Below, in pieces: positions 1 to 6,531 of a DNA stretch of 8,819 bases. The stretch is from JASFUX01 sp050050115 (GTDB lineage Bacteria > Pseudomonadota > Alphaproteobacteria > Caulobacterales > Maricaulaceae): the NCBI GenBank assembly GCA_050050115.1, contig JASFUX010000148.1:1-8819 (forward strand), in the 5' to 3' direction. Positions within the stretch are counted from its first letter, which is position 1. Each line of letters begins with the position of its first letter. Under the pieces are notes generated by a model. The model searched no databases and was not told where the DNA came from. It saw only the letters and a program-made list of their open reading frames with translations. A program made the translations under genes and the position numbers.

Positions 1-702
1 TTCGGCGAAATAGGGGTCCTTCGCGATTGCGTCGTGCCAGTTTTCCTCGATCACGCCGAAGTGGTCGAGCACCGCTTCCGAACGCAGAAAACCCGGCGAC
101 AGCGCCAGCGCCGTCACGCCGGTGCGCGCCAGTTCCATCGCCATGCCGTAGGCGAGCCGCGCCAGCGCCGCCTTGACGAGATCGTAGAGGATGTGGCCGC
201 GGTAGCCGGCGAAATGCCCGTCGATCACCTCGACAATGAGGCCGCGATCCGCTTCGACCATGAGCGGCGCGAGGTGACGGCTGGTGATCACGTGGCTCAA
301 GAGCGTCTGATCGATATAGGCGCGGAGGTTGGCGAGATCGATCTCCCAGAAGCGCCGCGGCCAGTCGATCATCGGGTCGCCGCCCCAGACGCTGTCGGCG
401 AGCACGTCGAGCCGTCCGGCCTCGTCTCGGATTTGCTCTGCGAGGTGCGCAACCTCTTCCTCGCGCGTGTGATCAACTCGGACCGCGACAGCGCGCCCGC
501 CCGCCGCTTCGATCAGAGCGGCCGTCTCGTCGACGGTTTCGGGCCGGTCCATGCCCTTCGGGTGTCCCGCGGCGCTGCGCCCGGTGCAGTAAACGAGCGC
601 GCCGGCTTCTCCGAGCGCGCGGGCGATCCCGCGACCGGCCCCCCGGGTCGCGCCCGCCACGACGGCGACCTGTCCGTCGAGACGCCGGCAAGCTGCAGCC
701 AT
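1..702 (-). CDS. SDR family oxidoreductase, DHRS1-like (3' part missing at left edge)
   Basis: NAD(P)-dependent short-chain dehydrogenase/reductase, cytosolic; substrate not predictable. The frame is open for 234 codons from an ATG at 702 to the window edge, so the C-terminus is cut off. The Rossmann glycine motif is G17-ATR-G21-A-G23, and the active-site YxxxK is Y173-DLV-K177. The region around 'HFGVIEENWHDAIAKDPYF' (about 214-232) matches the C-terminal signature of DHRS1-type SDRs. The start is backed by AAGGA seven bases upstream and by a clear promoter. Two oddities: the usual NNAG after beta-4 reads DSVWG (103-107), and where the catalytic Ser is expected, 12-14 residues before Tyr173, the chain reads VIDGH. 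This subfamily may therefore use a modified active site. SDR membership is sure; the DHRS1-like subgroup is likely. Confidence 0.9.
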   Translation of the reverse strand, partial: MAAACRRLDGQVAVVAGATRGAGRGIARALGEAGALVYCTGRSAAGHPKGMDRPETVDETAALIEAAGGRAVAVRVDHTREEEVAHLAEQIRDEAGRLDVLADSVWGGDPMIDWPRRFWEIDLANLRAYIDQTLLSHVITSRHLAPLMVEADRGLIVEVIDGHFAGYRGHILYDLVKAALARLAYGMAMELARTGVTALALSPGFLRSEAVLDHFGVIEENWHDAIAKDPYFAE

Positions 703-742
703 GTCCGCGTCCTTCGCACCGCTTGTTCGATGAACGATGTTA

Positions 743-772
743 TTTATAAATGATCATTCATTTATAAGTCAA
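743..772 (-). promoter_or_regulatory. Promoter of the SDR gene
   Basis: On the minus strand there is TTGACT (772-767) and TATAAA (748-743), separated by 18 bp. This is close to the sigma-70 consensus and leads into the SDR start at 702 after an expected leader of about 34 nt. It stands out as an AT-rich patch in GC-rich surroundings. The predicted transcription start is near 736. Confidence 0.7.
744..767. promoter_or_regulatory. 24-bp perfect inverted repeat, probable repressor operator
   Basis: Arms TTATAAATGA (744-753) and TCATTTATAA (758-767) are perfect reverse complements around a TCAT spacer. A second perfect palindrome, AATGATCATT, sits inside at 749-758. The repeat fills the gap between the -35 and -10 boxes of the SDR promoter, where a bound dimer would block RNA polymerase. 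Size, symmetry and position resemble operators of TetR-family repressors. No regulator gene lies in the window; it may follow the SDR gene to the left. Confidence 0.65.
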
Positions 773-906
773 CGCGCCGCGACGGCCATGAGCGTGGGAG
801 GGCGCAGGCGCCCGAGCGCGTTCGGATGCGATCGAGCTACGTCGGCGAAGGCGCGTCGCCGCCGATTTGATCGGGGTCGTTTCAGATTGACGAAACTGTC
901 GCGGGC

Positions 907-1269
907 TTACGCGGTCAGGGCCTGCTTGATCACGCTCGTATCGACCGGCTTGATCAGGATGCCGCTCGGGTTGCTGCGCGCCATGCGCTCGAGCGTGAGG
1001 GAATCGTTGTGCGCGGTCACGAAGACGACGCGTGCGGAGCACTTCTTGACGATCTCGGCCGCGGCGTCGACGCCGTTGAGATCACTGCCGAGCCGAACGT
1101 CCATGAAAACCACGTCCGGCCGCTTCTTGATCGCCATCTCGATTGCGGCGGGCCCGTCGTGCGCAACCTCGATGTCGGTCACCCCCATTTGCTCGAGCAT
1201 TTGCCGCAGCAGCTCGGCGATCAGTCGGTCGTCGTCGACGATCAGGCAGGATTTGTATCTCGACGCCAT
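907..1269 (-). CDS. Single-domain response regulator (CheY-like receiver)
   Basis: Stand-alone receiver domain of 120 residues with no output domain. Visible landmarks are the acidic pocket D12-D13-D14, the phospho-acceptor D57 (FMDVRLG), T85 in VVFVTAH, and K107 followed by Pro (LIKPVD). All residues needed for phosphorylation are present. The chosen ATG at 1269 has AGGAG about five bases upstream and starts the protein just before beta-1; an in-frame start at 1323 would add an unsupported Arg-rich tail and remove the inverted repeat from the upstream region. No histidine kinase is nearby, so its partner is encoded elsewhere. Likely roles are a phospho-relay shuttle or control of a protein target. 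The divergent neighbour is the membrane/VWA unit, but no functional link is shown. Confidence 0.92.
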   Translation of the reverse strand: MASRYKSCLIVDDDRLIAELLRQMLEQMGVTDIEVAHDGPAAIEMAIKKRPDVVFMDVRLGSDLNGVDAAAEIVKKCSARVVFVTAHNDSLTLERMARSNPSGILIKPVDTSVIKQALTA

Positions 1270-1307
1270 GCGCTCTCCTTCGCGCGGCCGGCGAACTCGT
1301 GCGTCGC

Positions 1308-1330
1308 TTAGGCTTACAGCCAAAGCCTAA
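1308..1330. promoter_or_regulatory. Inverted repeat upstream of the response regulator gene
   Basis: TTAGGCTT (1308-1315) and AAGCCTAA (1323-1330) are perfect 8-bp arms around a 7-base spacer. On the minus strand a TATACT (1337-1332), a possible -10 box, lies directly before it, so the repeat would cover the transcription start and early leader of the response regulator gene. It could be an operator or a 5'-leader hairpin. No convincing -35 box was found for the TATACT. Confidence 0.45.
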
Positions 1331-1354
1331 AAGTATAAGGATTCCTCAAGACGC

Positions 1355-1380
1355 GGAACGTCCGCGCGGGCGAACGCGTC
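1355..1380 (+). promoter_or_regulatory. Possible extracytoplasmic-sigma (EcfG-like) promoter before the membrane/VWA unit
   Basis: GGAAC (1355-1359), 17 bases, then CGTC (1377-1380). The general stress sigma factor EcfG of alphaproteobacteria recognises GGAAC-N16/17-CGTT, so this is one mismatch away. Position and strand fit transcription of the plus-strand unit with an upstream start at GTG 1428 or ATG 1503. Short motifs like this occur by chance, so this is a suggestion only. Confidence 0.2.
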
Positions 1381-1502
1381 GCGTTTGACGCGGGCGGTCT
1401 CGACGCGGGCGGGCCAGGTGGTGTCTTGTGTCGCAAAATGACACGGTCGCCGCGCATGCGCAGAAGACGGCGCGCGACGAGCCGCGTTTGGGGGAGGGGG
1501 CG

Positions 1503-2663
1503 ATGGCCGAACGGGCTGGAGAACTGCTGGGCGAGCCGTACGCCTGGGGCGCTCTTGTCGTGGCGATGGTGCTGCTTTACGCCGCCCGCACGCCGGCGCG
1601 CGGCTTGATCGACGCCGCGTTCGGCAGGGCTGGCGAGATCCTCGAAGGCTTCGCCGCCGCGGCGCGGAGCGTCGGCCGCAACCTCTTCGAGGAGGCCCGC
1701 GGCGCGCTCGCGCAGATGGAGCGCGACGAGTTCGCTCACGAAGTCGCCGTCCGCCAGAAAGAGCTGATCTCCGTCCTCGAACGCTTCGCCAATCTCGAAG
1801 AGCGTTTCGAGAACGCCGCCAAGACCCTCAAGCAGGCCGCCGACATGGAGGCGCGGGGCGCGGCGAGCAAGGATCTCGTCTCCCTGTCGGCGCGGCTGTC
1901 GGCGAACGTCGAGCGCTACAATCACAACGTCGAGTTCGTCACCTCCAACCGGGCGCGGCTCGAGGCGGTGCACGACGGCGCGGCCTATTCCTTCTCGCCG
2001 TTTATCCGGCTCGCCTTCGCCGCGCTGTTCGTTCCGTTCATCGCGCTCGGGGGCGTGCTCAACTTCATCCTGATCGAGCGGCCGCTGGCGACGCTGTTCG
2101 CCGATTCCGGCTTCGTCTTCTTCGGCCGTCTGTCGATGGGCGAGGTGAGCGCGGCGACCATCATCGTCATCGAGGCGGTGATCGGCTTCTTCCTTCTGGA
2201 GTCGCTGCGGGTCACCAAGGTGCTGCCGAACTTCCACGGCCTCGCCCCGGCGGCGCGGCGGGCCTGGGCGGTCGCCTTCTCGCTGGTGCTCGCGGCGCTG
2301 TCGGTGATGGAGGCCTCGCTGGCGGTCTGGCGGGAGGGGCTGATCGCGCTGTCGGCCCAGGTCGAGGCGGGCGGCGCGGTCGACCTCGGCGCGGCGCCTT
2401 TGGTGTTCCAGATGATCCTCGGCGTGCTGATGCCGTTCGTCCTGGCGCTGATCGCCATCCCGCTCGAGGCCTTCTTGAAGAACGCGCGCGTCGTCGGTCT
2501 CTTCGCCTTCGGCGCGGTGATGATGCTGATCGCTTTGCCGCTCCAGGTCGTCGGCGTCGGCCTGGGCTGGCTGGGCGGGGTCGTCTGGGCGGGCTATGAG
2601 ACGCTTTCGTTTCTGCCCGCGGCGGTGATGCGGGCGTTCGGACGGGGCAAGGTGGATGGCTAG
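1503..2663 (+). CDS. Polytopic membrane protein with coiled-coil-like segment, unknown function
   Basis: I do not recognise a family. From the ATG at 1503 the protein has 386 residues. A first hydrophobic segment at about 14-28 is followed by a long, charged, probably helical coiled-coil region (about 60-160, rich in Glu, Arg, Ala and Leu; e.g. LERFANLEERFENAAKTL). Then come five or six membrane segments at about 167-190, 217-234, 254-275, 299-324 and 329-365 (the last may be two), and a short basic tail. The start at 1503 has a strong GGGGGAGG just upstream. A GTG at 1428 is in frame, adds 25 polar residues with good coding-like third positions, and has only a weak GGTGG ahead of it; the true start may be either. 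Its stop overlaps the start of the VWA lipoprotein gene by 8 bp, so the two products are probably made together and may form one complex. Confidence 0.8.
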   Translation: MAERAGELLGEPYAWGALVVAMVLLYAARTPARGLIDAAFGRAGEILEGFAAAARSVGRNLFEEARGALAQMERDEFAHEVAVRQKELISVLERFANLEERFENAAKTLKQAADMEARGAASKDLVSLSARLSANVERYNHNVEFVTSNRARLEAVHDGAAYSFSPFIRLAFAALFVPFIALGGVLNFILIERPLATLFADSGFVFFGRLSMGEVSAATIIVIEAVIGFFLLESLRVTKVLPNFHGLAPAARRAWAVAFSLVLAALSVMEASLAVWREGLIALSAQVEAGGAVDLGAAPLVFQMILGVLMPFVLALIAIPLEAFLKNARVVGLFAFGAVMMLIALPLQVVGVGLGWLGGVVWAGYETLSFLPAAVMRAFGRGKVDG

Positions 2664-3333
2664 GATCGTCGCGACGCTGGCGCTGGCGTTCGCCCTTTTT
2701 GCTGCGGCTTGCGAGCGGCGGGAGGTTTCGCCCGGCGCGGTGTTCGTCCTTCTCGACATCTCCGACACTTTCTACGCCAGCAAGGCCGCTTCGCTCGACA
2801 CGTCCGAAGAGATCGTCAGGGGCATGGGTCCGGGCGACCGCTTCGCGTTCCAGCGGATCGGCGAATGCGCCTTCGGCCGCGAGAACGTGCTGCTCGATCA
2901 AGACCTGCCGCTGCGCGAGGACCTCGCCGCGACCGCCAAGCTCGCGCTGATCGAAGACGTCGGCCGGCTGACCTACCGTCTGCGCTCGGCCGACTACACC
3001 GACATCTACGGCGCCTTCTGGGAGGTGCGCCGCCAGCGCGAGGGCGCGGCGCACGATCCGGTGGTGATCGTTCTGTTCTCGGACTTGATCGCCGACGTGC
3101 GCGGCTCGGAGTGCGCCGAGGGCCGCGACGCGCTGCCCGGTCTCGACGGCGCGATCGTCATCCTCGCCGACGTCGGCGAAGCGGACGAAGACCGCGCCGA
3201 CCCGCAGGCCTTCTTCGACCGGGTGGATGAATGGACGGCGCGGCTCAACGGAGCGGGCGCTGGGGAGGTGAGCTACGTTGCGGGTTCATCGGCGCGGGTG
3301 AGGGCGGCGGTGGAGGAGGCGCTGGCGCAGTGA
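2656..3333 (+). CDS. VWA-like domain lipoprotein with MIDAS motif
   Basis: 225 residues. An N-terminal hydrophobic segment ends in LFAAAC with Cys19, suggesting lipoprotein export, although the lipobox has Ala rather than Leu at -3, so a plain secreted or anchored form is possible. The remainder looks like a von Willebrand factor A domain: beta-1 with VFVLLDISDTF carrying D34-x-S36-x-T38, T115-D116 in the TDIYGAF loop, and D143 in IVLFSD. These are the three parts of a metal-ion-dependent adhesion site, so divalent metal and ligand binding look intact. The ATG lies 8 bp inside the upstream membrane-protein gene (ATGGCTAG), indicating translational coupling. VWA domains commonly act as binding or assembly modules; this one probably faces the periplasm and partners the membrane protein. 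The ligand cannot be predicted. Confidence 0.85.
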   Translation: MARIVATLALAFALFAAACERREVSPGAVFVLLDISDTFYASKAASLDTSEEIVRGMGPGDRFAFQRIGECAFGRENVLLDQDLPLREDLAATAKLALIEDVGRLTYRLRSADYTDIYGAFWEVRRQREGAAHDPVVIVLFSDLIADVRGSECAEGRDALPGLDGAIVILADVGEADEDRADPQAFFDRVDEWTARLNGAGAGEVSYVAGSSARVRAAVEEALAQ

Positions 3334-3366
3334 GGCGTGCGCCGACGCAAAGAAAGGCGAGATATC

Positions 3367-4206
3367 GTGGAGCTGTTCTCGGCTGACAGGCTGCATGTCA
3401 TCGGGAGTCATTCCGGGGCGGGTTGGCTCATCAAGACCGCCTCCGATTCAGGTCACAAAATTCGCAATCGCAACCTAATAGGCTTCCACCCAGAGTTCTA
3501 TTCGGTCGGGCCGATCGTCGGCGTTGCTGCGCCGCACGAACATATGAGCTGGTTGAGAGAGAATGCGCCCGGTTCGATTCGATTTGCTGGTCTCGATGGC
3601 GCCGAGGCGGACTTCGCTCGTGCGGAGCAGGGAAAATGGGACTTTGTGAAGCGCTGGAGCGGCCCAATGACGCTCTGGTACAGCTCACGGAGCATTGATG
3701 AGCTTTGCTTCTATCTGGCCTTTGTCTGGGCGGTTCCGGCCAGCGCCGACACCGAGTTCATCGATGTCGCCAGAGCGCCGTTCGACAGCGGCCCGGTCGT
3801 TGGGACGGGCAATTGTACCTCTGAAATGATTACGGAGGCCGCGGCTTCAGCGCGTCGCTTGAGCAACGATGAACTCGAAGCCGACCGGCGACGCTTCCAG
3901 TGGCTGAACGACGAGTTCAGAGGCGTTCGGGTCTTTGAGGGCGATGAAATTGTCGAGGCGCTCATCGACGTTCACGACTCCAGAATCATCGGTAAACTGA
4001 GCACGCAATGGAGCTCGACGCGGCGCATTGTGGCGGAGTTGTACAATGATGAACTCTCGCGCGGCGTGCGCGAGATCGAGTACGCTTTCCTGCTCTGGCG
4101 CATGAAAGTTCTATGCGAACAGGGTCGCATCGCGCGGCGCGGCGAGAGCGACAAGCTGTTGTTCGCTGATGATCCTCTGAAGGGAGATATCCGGCGGATC
4201 GAGTAA
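3367..4206 (+). CDS. DUF1835/DUF3658-type protein
   Basis: Predicted soluble protein of 279 residues. The N-terminal part (about 7-115; 'LHVIGSHSGAGWLIK' then 'NLIGFHPEFYSVGPI') resembles DUF1835. The C-terminal part (about 180-270; 'WLNDEFRGVRVFEGDEI' ... 'LLWRMKVLCEQGRI') resembles DUF3658, a domain pair often found together. The biochemical role is not established. I chose GTG 3367 because the family usually begins just before the first beta strand and AAAGG lies upstream; GTG 3337 would add ten mostly basic residues. The gene follows the VWA gene by 33 bp (or 3 bp with the longer start) on the same strand. It uses codons the neighbours largely avoid (ATA, CTA, AGT, AGA, CCA), judged by eye, which suggests separate or later acquisition. 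The family call is by recognised pattern only. Confidence 0.8.
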   Translation: MELFSADRLHVIGSHSGAGWLIKTASDSGHKIRNRNLIGFHPEFYSVGPIVGVAAPHEHMSWLRENAPGSIRFAGLDGAEADFARAEQGKWDFVKRWSGPMTLWYSSRSIDELCFYLAFVWAVPASADTEFIDVARAPFDSGPVVGTGNCTSEMITEAAASARRLSNDELEADRRRFQWLNDEFRGVRVFEGDEIVEALIDVHDSRIIGKLSTQWSSTRRIVAELYNDELSRGVREIEYAFLLWRMKVLCEQGRIARRGESDKLLFADDPLKGDIRRIE

Positions 4207-4280
4207 GCGCGACGGGACGGCGTCGACCCCGCCCGCATTCGAGCGGAGTTCTTCAGCCAATCAGATCCGGTTTGGGTGAT

Positions 4281-4829
4281 TTATTCGAGTTTCTTCCCCA
4301 TCCGCACCAGCGGCACGCGGACGCCGTCGATCGGGTCGGACATGAGACGCTCGATCTCCTGATAACCGTAGCGACGATAAAGCGGCTCGCCGGCGAGGGT
4401 CGCCATCATCTCGGCTCGCCTGAAGCCCTTCTTGCGCGCGGCCTGCTCGCAGGCGATCAACACCGCGCCGCCGACGCCGCGGCGGGCGAAGTCGGGGTGG
4501 GTGTACATGGCGCGGATCTTCGCCGGATCGCGTTCGGGATCGAGGACCGCATCGTTCCTGAGCGACGTGCTGTGGTCGCCGCCGTAGAGCGTGGCCCGCC
4601 AGCTCCAACCGCCGCATCCGGCGATCTCTCCGTCAATCTCGGCGATCACATAGGTGCCGTCTCGCACCAGCTGCGTGTCGATGCCCATGACGGCGTGGCT
4701 TGCTTTGATCTCGGCGTCGCTCAAGAACGGCTTTTGCAATTCGTTGATCGCCGCGTCCATCAGAGCGGTCAGTTCAGGCAAATCGTCCAGCGTCGCCTCA
4801 CGAATCCTCATCATTTTTCGGTAGTCCAT
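4281..4829 (-). CDS. GNAT family N-acetyltransferase
   Basis: 182 residues from ATG 4829. It opens with the typical GNAT strand 'MRIREATLDDLPELTALM', followed by the central strands 'GTYVIAEIDGEIAGCGGW'. The acetyl-CoA pyrophosphate-binding loop is R117-x-x-G120-x-A122 in FARRGVGGAVL, preceded by the strand IRAMYTHPDF. The C-terminal 'EPLYRRYGYQEIER' is the usual last helix and strand. It would transfer an acetyl group from acetyl-CoA to an unknown small molecule or protein amine. None of the possible starts (4829, 4814, 4811) has a clear Shine-Dalgarno sequence; a longer frame to 5042 would overlap the neighbouring lipoprotein gene and adds no recognisable domain, so I left it out. It is convergent with the DUF1835 gene, with 74 bp between the stops. 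Confidence 0.85.
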   Translation of the reverse strand: MDYRKMMRIREATLDDLPELTALMDAAINELQKPFLSDAEIKASHAVMGIDTQLVRDGTYVIAEIDGEIAGCGGWSWRATLYGGDHSTSLRNDAVLDPERDPAKIRAMYTHPDFARRGVGGAVLIACEQAARKKGFRRAEMMATLAGEPLYRRYGYQEIERLMSDPIDGVRVPLVRMGKKLE

Positions 4830-4980
4830 TGAATGGCGTTGAACCGGTTGCTCACGCGAGCCGGCAATGGACATAGGAACTGAGCGCACCGCTCGCACGG
4901 AGGTCCACATACATGCCCGCCGGTGCGAGGGCGCCGGCGTCGCGTCTCCGTTCACCTGTAGCTGAGACGGATCGGGTCGC

Positions 4981-6426
4981 CTAAGGCCGATCCCCCTCGG
5001 CCAGCGGCTCCTCTGGGCTGTCTTCATCTCGCGCGCGTTCAAACGCCGCTCTCGGCGCGTCCGAGCGGATCTGCTCGAGCCAGAATACGCCGTCGTAGGG
5101 CGCGCTGTTGCCGCGGGTGCCCAGGAAATCGATGTCGCCGTCGCCGTCGAGATCGCGCGGGACGAACTTGTCGAACATGCCGCGCTGGCGGCGCGAGACG
5201 TCGTGGCGCGTCCAGGCCGCGCCTGTCTCGCCCGGGTTCTCGAGCCAGCCTATCCGGCCCAGCGGCGTGTCGAGCGGGATGTCCGCGTCGGCGTCGCGCG
5301 GGCCGCGGCTGTAGCCGCCCGAGAGCATGTCCATGTCGCCGTCCCCGTCGATGTCGGCGAGCGCGATGGAGACCATCAGGTCTGGGCCGAAGTCGCCCGC
5401 GCGGTGGAAGGTCCAGACGCCGTCGAGCGTCTCGGGCTGCTCCAGCCAGCCAAAGCCGGCGTTCGTCGCCCCGGCGATGTCGAGCCGGCCGTCGGCGTTG
5501 AAGTCGTGGAAGGCGAGGTTGAAGCCGCCCGCGCGCGTGGTGTCGATCTCGACCGGAACCTCGCGGAAGCCGCCCGCTTCGTTGACGAACAAGATCAGCT
5601 CCGGAGCGACGCGCGCGCCGGCGAGGATGTCCATGTCGCCGTCGGCGTCGATGTCGACTGGACGGGCGTTTTGCGGAATGAGGTAGCGGCCGAGCTCGGT
5701 CTCGGTCCAGCTTGCGCCGTCGAGCGGGTCGCCGTTCGCACGGAAGACGGAGACCGGCTGGGGCGTCGCGGTCTCGGCGGTCGGGTTCTGCTCGCCTTTG
5801 TTCGCGGTGCTGACGTCCAATCGTCCGTCCCCGTCGAAATCGGCGAGGAAGACGCGGATGAACGAACCGCGGCCCTGGGTTTGCGGCAGGATCAGGCGCG
5901 GCCAGTCGCCGGTGCGGACCGCGTCGGGGCCGGGATTCTCGAAGTAGATGAGGTGCGCCAGCTCGGCCGCGACGATGATGTCGAGCAGACCGTCGCCGTT
6001 GACATCGCCGATCGCTGCGTCCTCCGGCGCGCCGGCCTCGGGGCCTTGCGCCAAAGTGACGTTTTCCCAGCGGCCCAGATCGCCGGTGCCAAATGCGATG
6101 CGGATGTAGCCGTCCGCGACGCCGTCGTACTCGGTGTCGGACTCGTGCACCGAGACGATGTCTTCAAAGCCGTCGCCGTCGAGATCGGCGAGCACGAGGC
6201 CGTCGCCGCCGGTCAGCGGCTCGCCGGGGGCGATGCGATCGTCGATGATATGCTCGCGCCAGGAGATGTAGGCGCCGTCCGGCGCGCGCGCCTCGGTCAT
6301 CGCGTCGCCGACGCCGAGAGGCGCCCCCGTTGGTTCGAGCGCGGCGCAGCCGGCGAGGCTTGTCGCGGCCAGCGCTGCGGCGAGCGGCTGCATCAGGGTC
6401 GCGTTACGAAAGCCTCCGCGCGTCAT
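4981..6426 (-). CDS. FG-GAP/VCBS repeat lipoprotein, predicted seven-bladed beta-propeller
   Basis: 481 residues. A lipoprotein signal peptide ends in SLAGC with Cys27, so the protein is probably anchored in a membrane outside the cytoplasm. Seven calcium-loop motifs of the DxDxDGxxD type begin at about 81, 141, 196, 258, 308, 358 and 425 (e.g. DLDGDGFED, DVNGDGLLD, DIDGDGDMD), 50-67 residues apart. Between them recur hydrophobic stretches such as IYFENPG, GWLEQP and GWLENPG. This pattern fits FG-GAP/VCBS propellers, which bind calcium and usually mediate binding rather than catalysis. ATG 6426 has AGGAGG six bases upstream; ATG 6429 is next to it and only three bases from the same site. The longer frame back to 6564 would bury the signal peptide and overlap the COQ4-like gene. 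The acidic C-terminal tail (from about 452) has no repeats. The binding partner is unknown. Confidence 0.9.
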   Translation of the reverse strand: MTRGGFRNATLMQPLAAALAATSLAGCAALEPTGAPLGVGDAMTEARAPDGAYISWREHIIDDRIAPGEPLTGGDGLVLADLDGDGFEDIVSVHESDTEYDGVADGYIRIAFGTGDLGRWENVTLAQGPEAGAPEDAAIGDVNGDGLLDIIVAAELAHLIYFENPGPDAVRTGDWPRLILPQTQGRGSFIRVFLADFDGDGRLDVSTANKGEQNPTAETATPQPVSVFRANGDPLDGASWTETELGRYLIPQNARPVDIDADGDMDILAGARVAPELILFVNEAGGFREVPVEIDTTRAGGFNLAFHDFNADGRLDIAGATNAGFGWLEQPETLDGVWTFHRAGDFGPDLMVSIALADIDGDGDMDMLSGGYSRGPRDADADIPLDTPLGRIGWLENPGETGAAWTRHDVSRRQRGMFDKFVPRDLDGDGDIDFLGTRGNSAPYDGVFWLEQIRSDAPRAAFERARDEDSPEEPLAEGDRP

Positions 6427-6490
6427 CATCGTCCTCCTGCCAAAGAGATTGAACCTTTCGCCGAAGTTCGCCGACATGGGAACTAGAAAA

Positions 6491-6509
6491 GGCGCGCGCT
6501 GCTCGCGCC
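6491..6509. repeat. Small inverted repeat before the COQ4-like gene
   Basis: GGCGCG (6491-6496) and CGCGCC (6504-6509) form a perfect 6-bp stem with a 7-base loop, just ahead of the GGGAGG ribosome binding site. It could be a leader hairpin. In sequence this rich in G and C it could also arise by chance. Confidence 0.25.
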
Positions 6510-6531
6510 CGCCGAGAGGGAGGCCGGACCG

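Noticed and set aside
34..753. Plus-strand open frame opposite the SDR gene
   Set aside because: The minus strand encodes an SDR with intact Rossmann and YxxxK motifs; the plus frame is Arg-rich and resembles nothing.
800..813. GGGCGC-AG-GCGCCC hairpin downstream of the response regulator
   Set aside because: The loop is too small and no T-run follows. In GC-rich sequence such short palindromes are common by chance.
862..874. CCGAT-TTG-ATCGG hairpin shortly after the response regulator stop
   Set aside because: A 5-bp stem without a T-run is too weak to call a terminator.
1314..2768. Long minus-strand open frame (484 codons) opposite the membrane protein gene
   Set aside because: Its translation is a low-complexity Arg/Asp/Gln/Glu-rich string typical of the antisense of GC-rich coding sequence, while the plus-strand frame has clear membrane segments.
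4207..4280. Possible bidirectional terminator between the convergent DUF1835 and GNAT genes
   Set aside because: No stem longer than about 4 bp with a T-run was found on either strand.
4892..4929. CTCGCAC/GTGCGAG inverted repeat upstream of the acetyltransferase
   Set aside because: Seven-base arms 24 bases apart with imperfect flanks and no promoter boxes nearby; not enough to call a regulatory site.
4969..4993. 7-bp inverted repeat GGATCGG/CCGATCC around the FG-GAP stop codon as a terminator
   Set aside because: The loop is 11 bases and no T-run follows on the minus strand, so it does not look like an intrinsic terminator.
4830..5042. N-terminal extension of the acetyltransferase up to 5042
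   Set aside because: It would overlap the end of the FG-GAP gene, adds no domain, and the GNAT fold begins right at the later ATGs.
5203..6486. Plus-strand open frame (427 codons) opposite the FG-GAP gene, with repeated DVHVAV-like runs
   Set aside because: The repeats are the reverse-strand reading of the calcium-motif codons. The minus-strand gene has a signal peptide, ribosome site and regular motifs.
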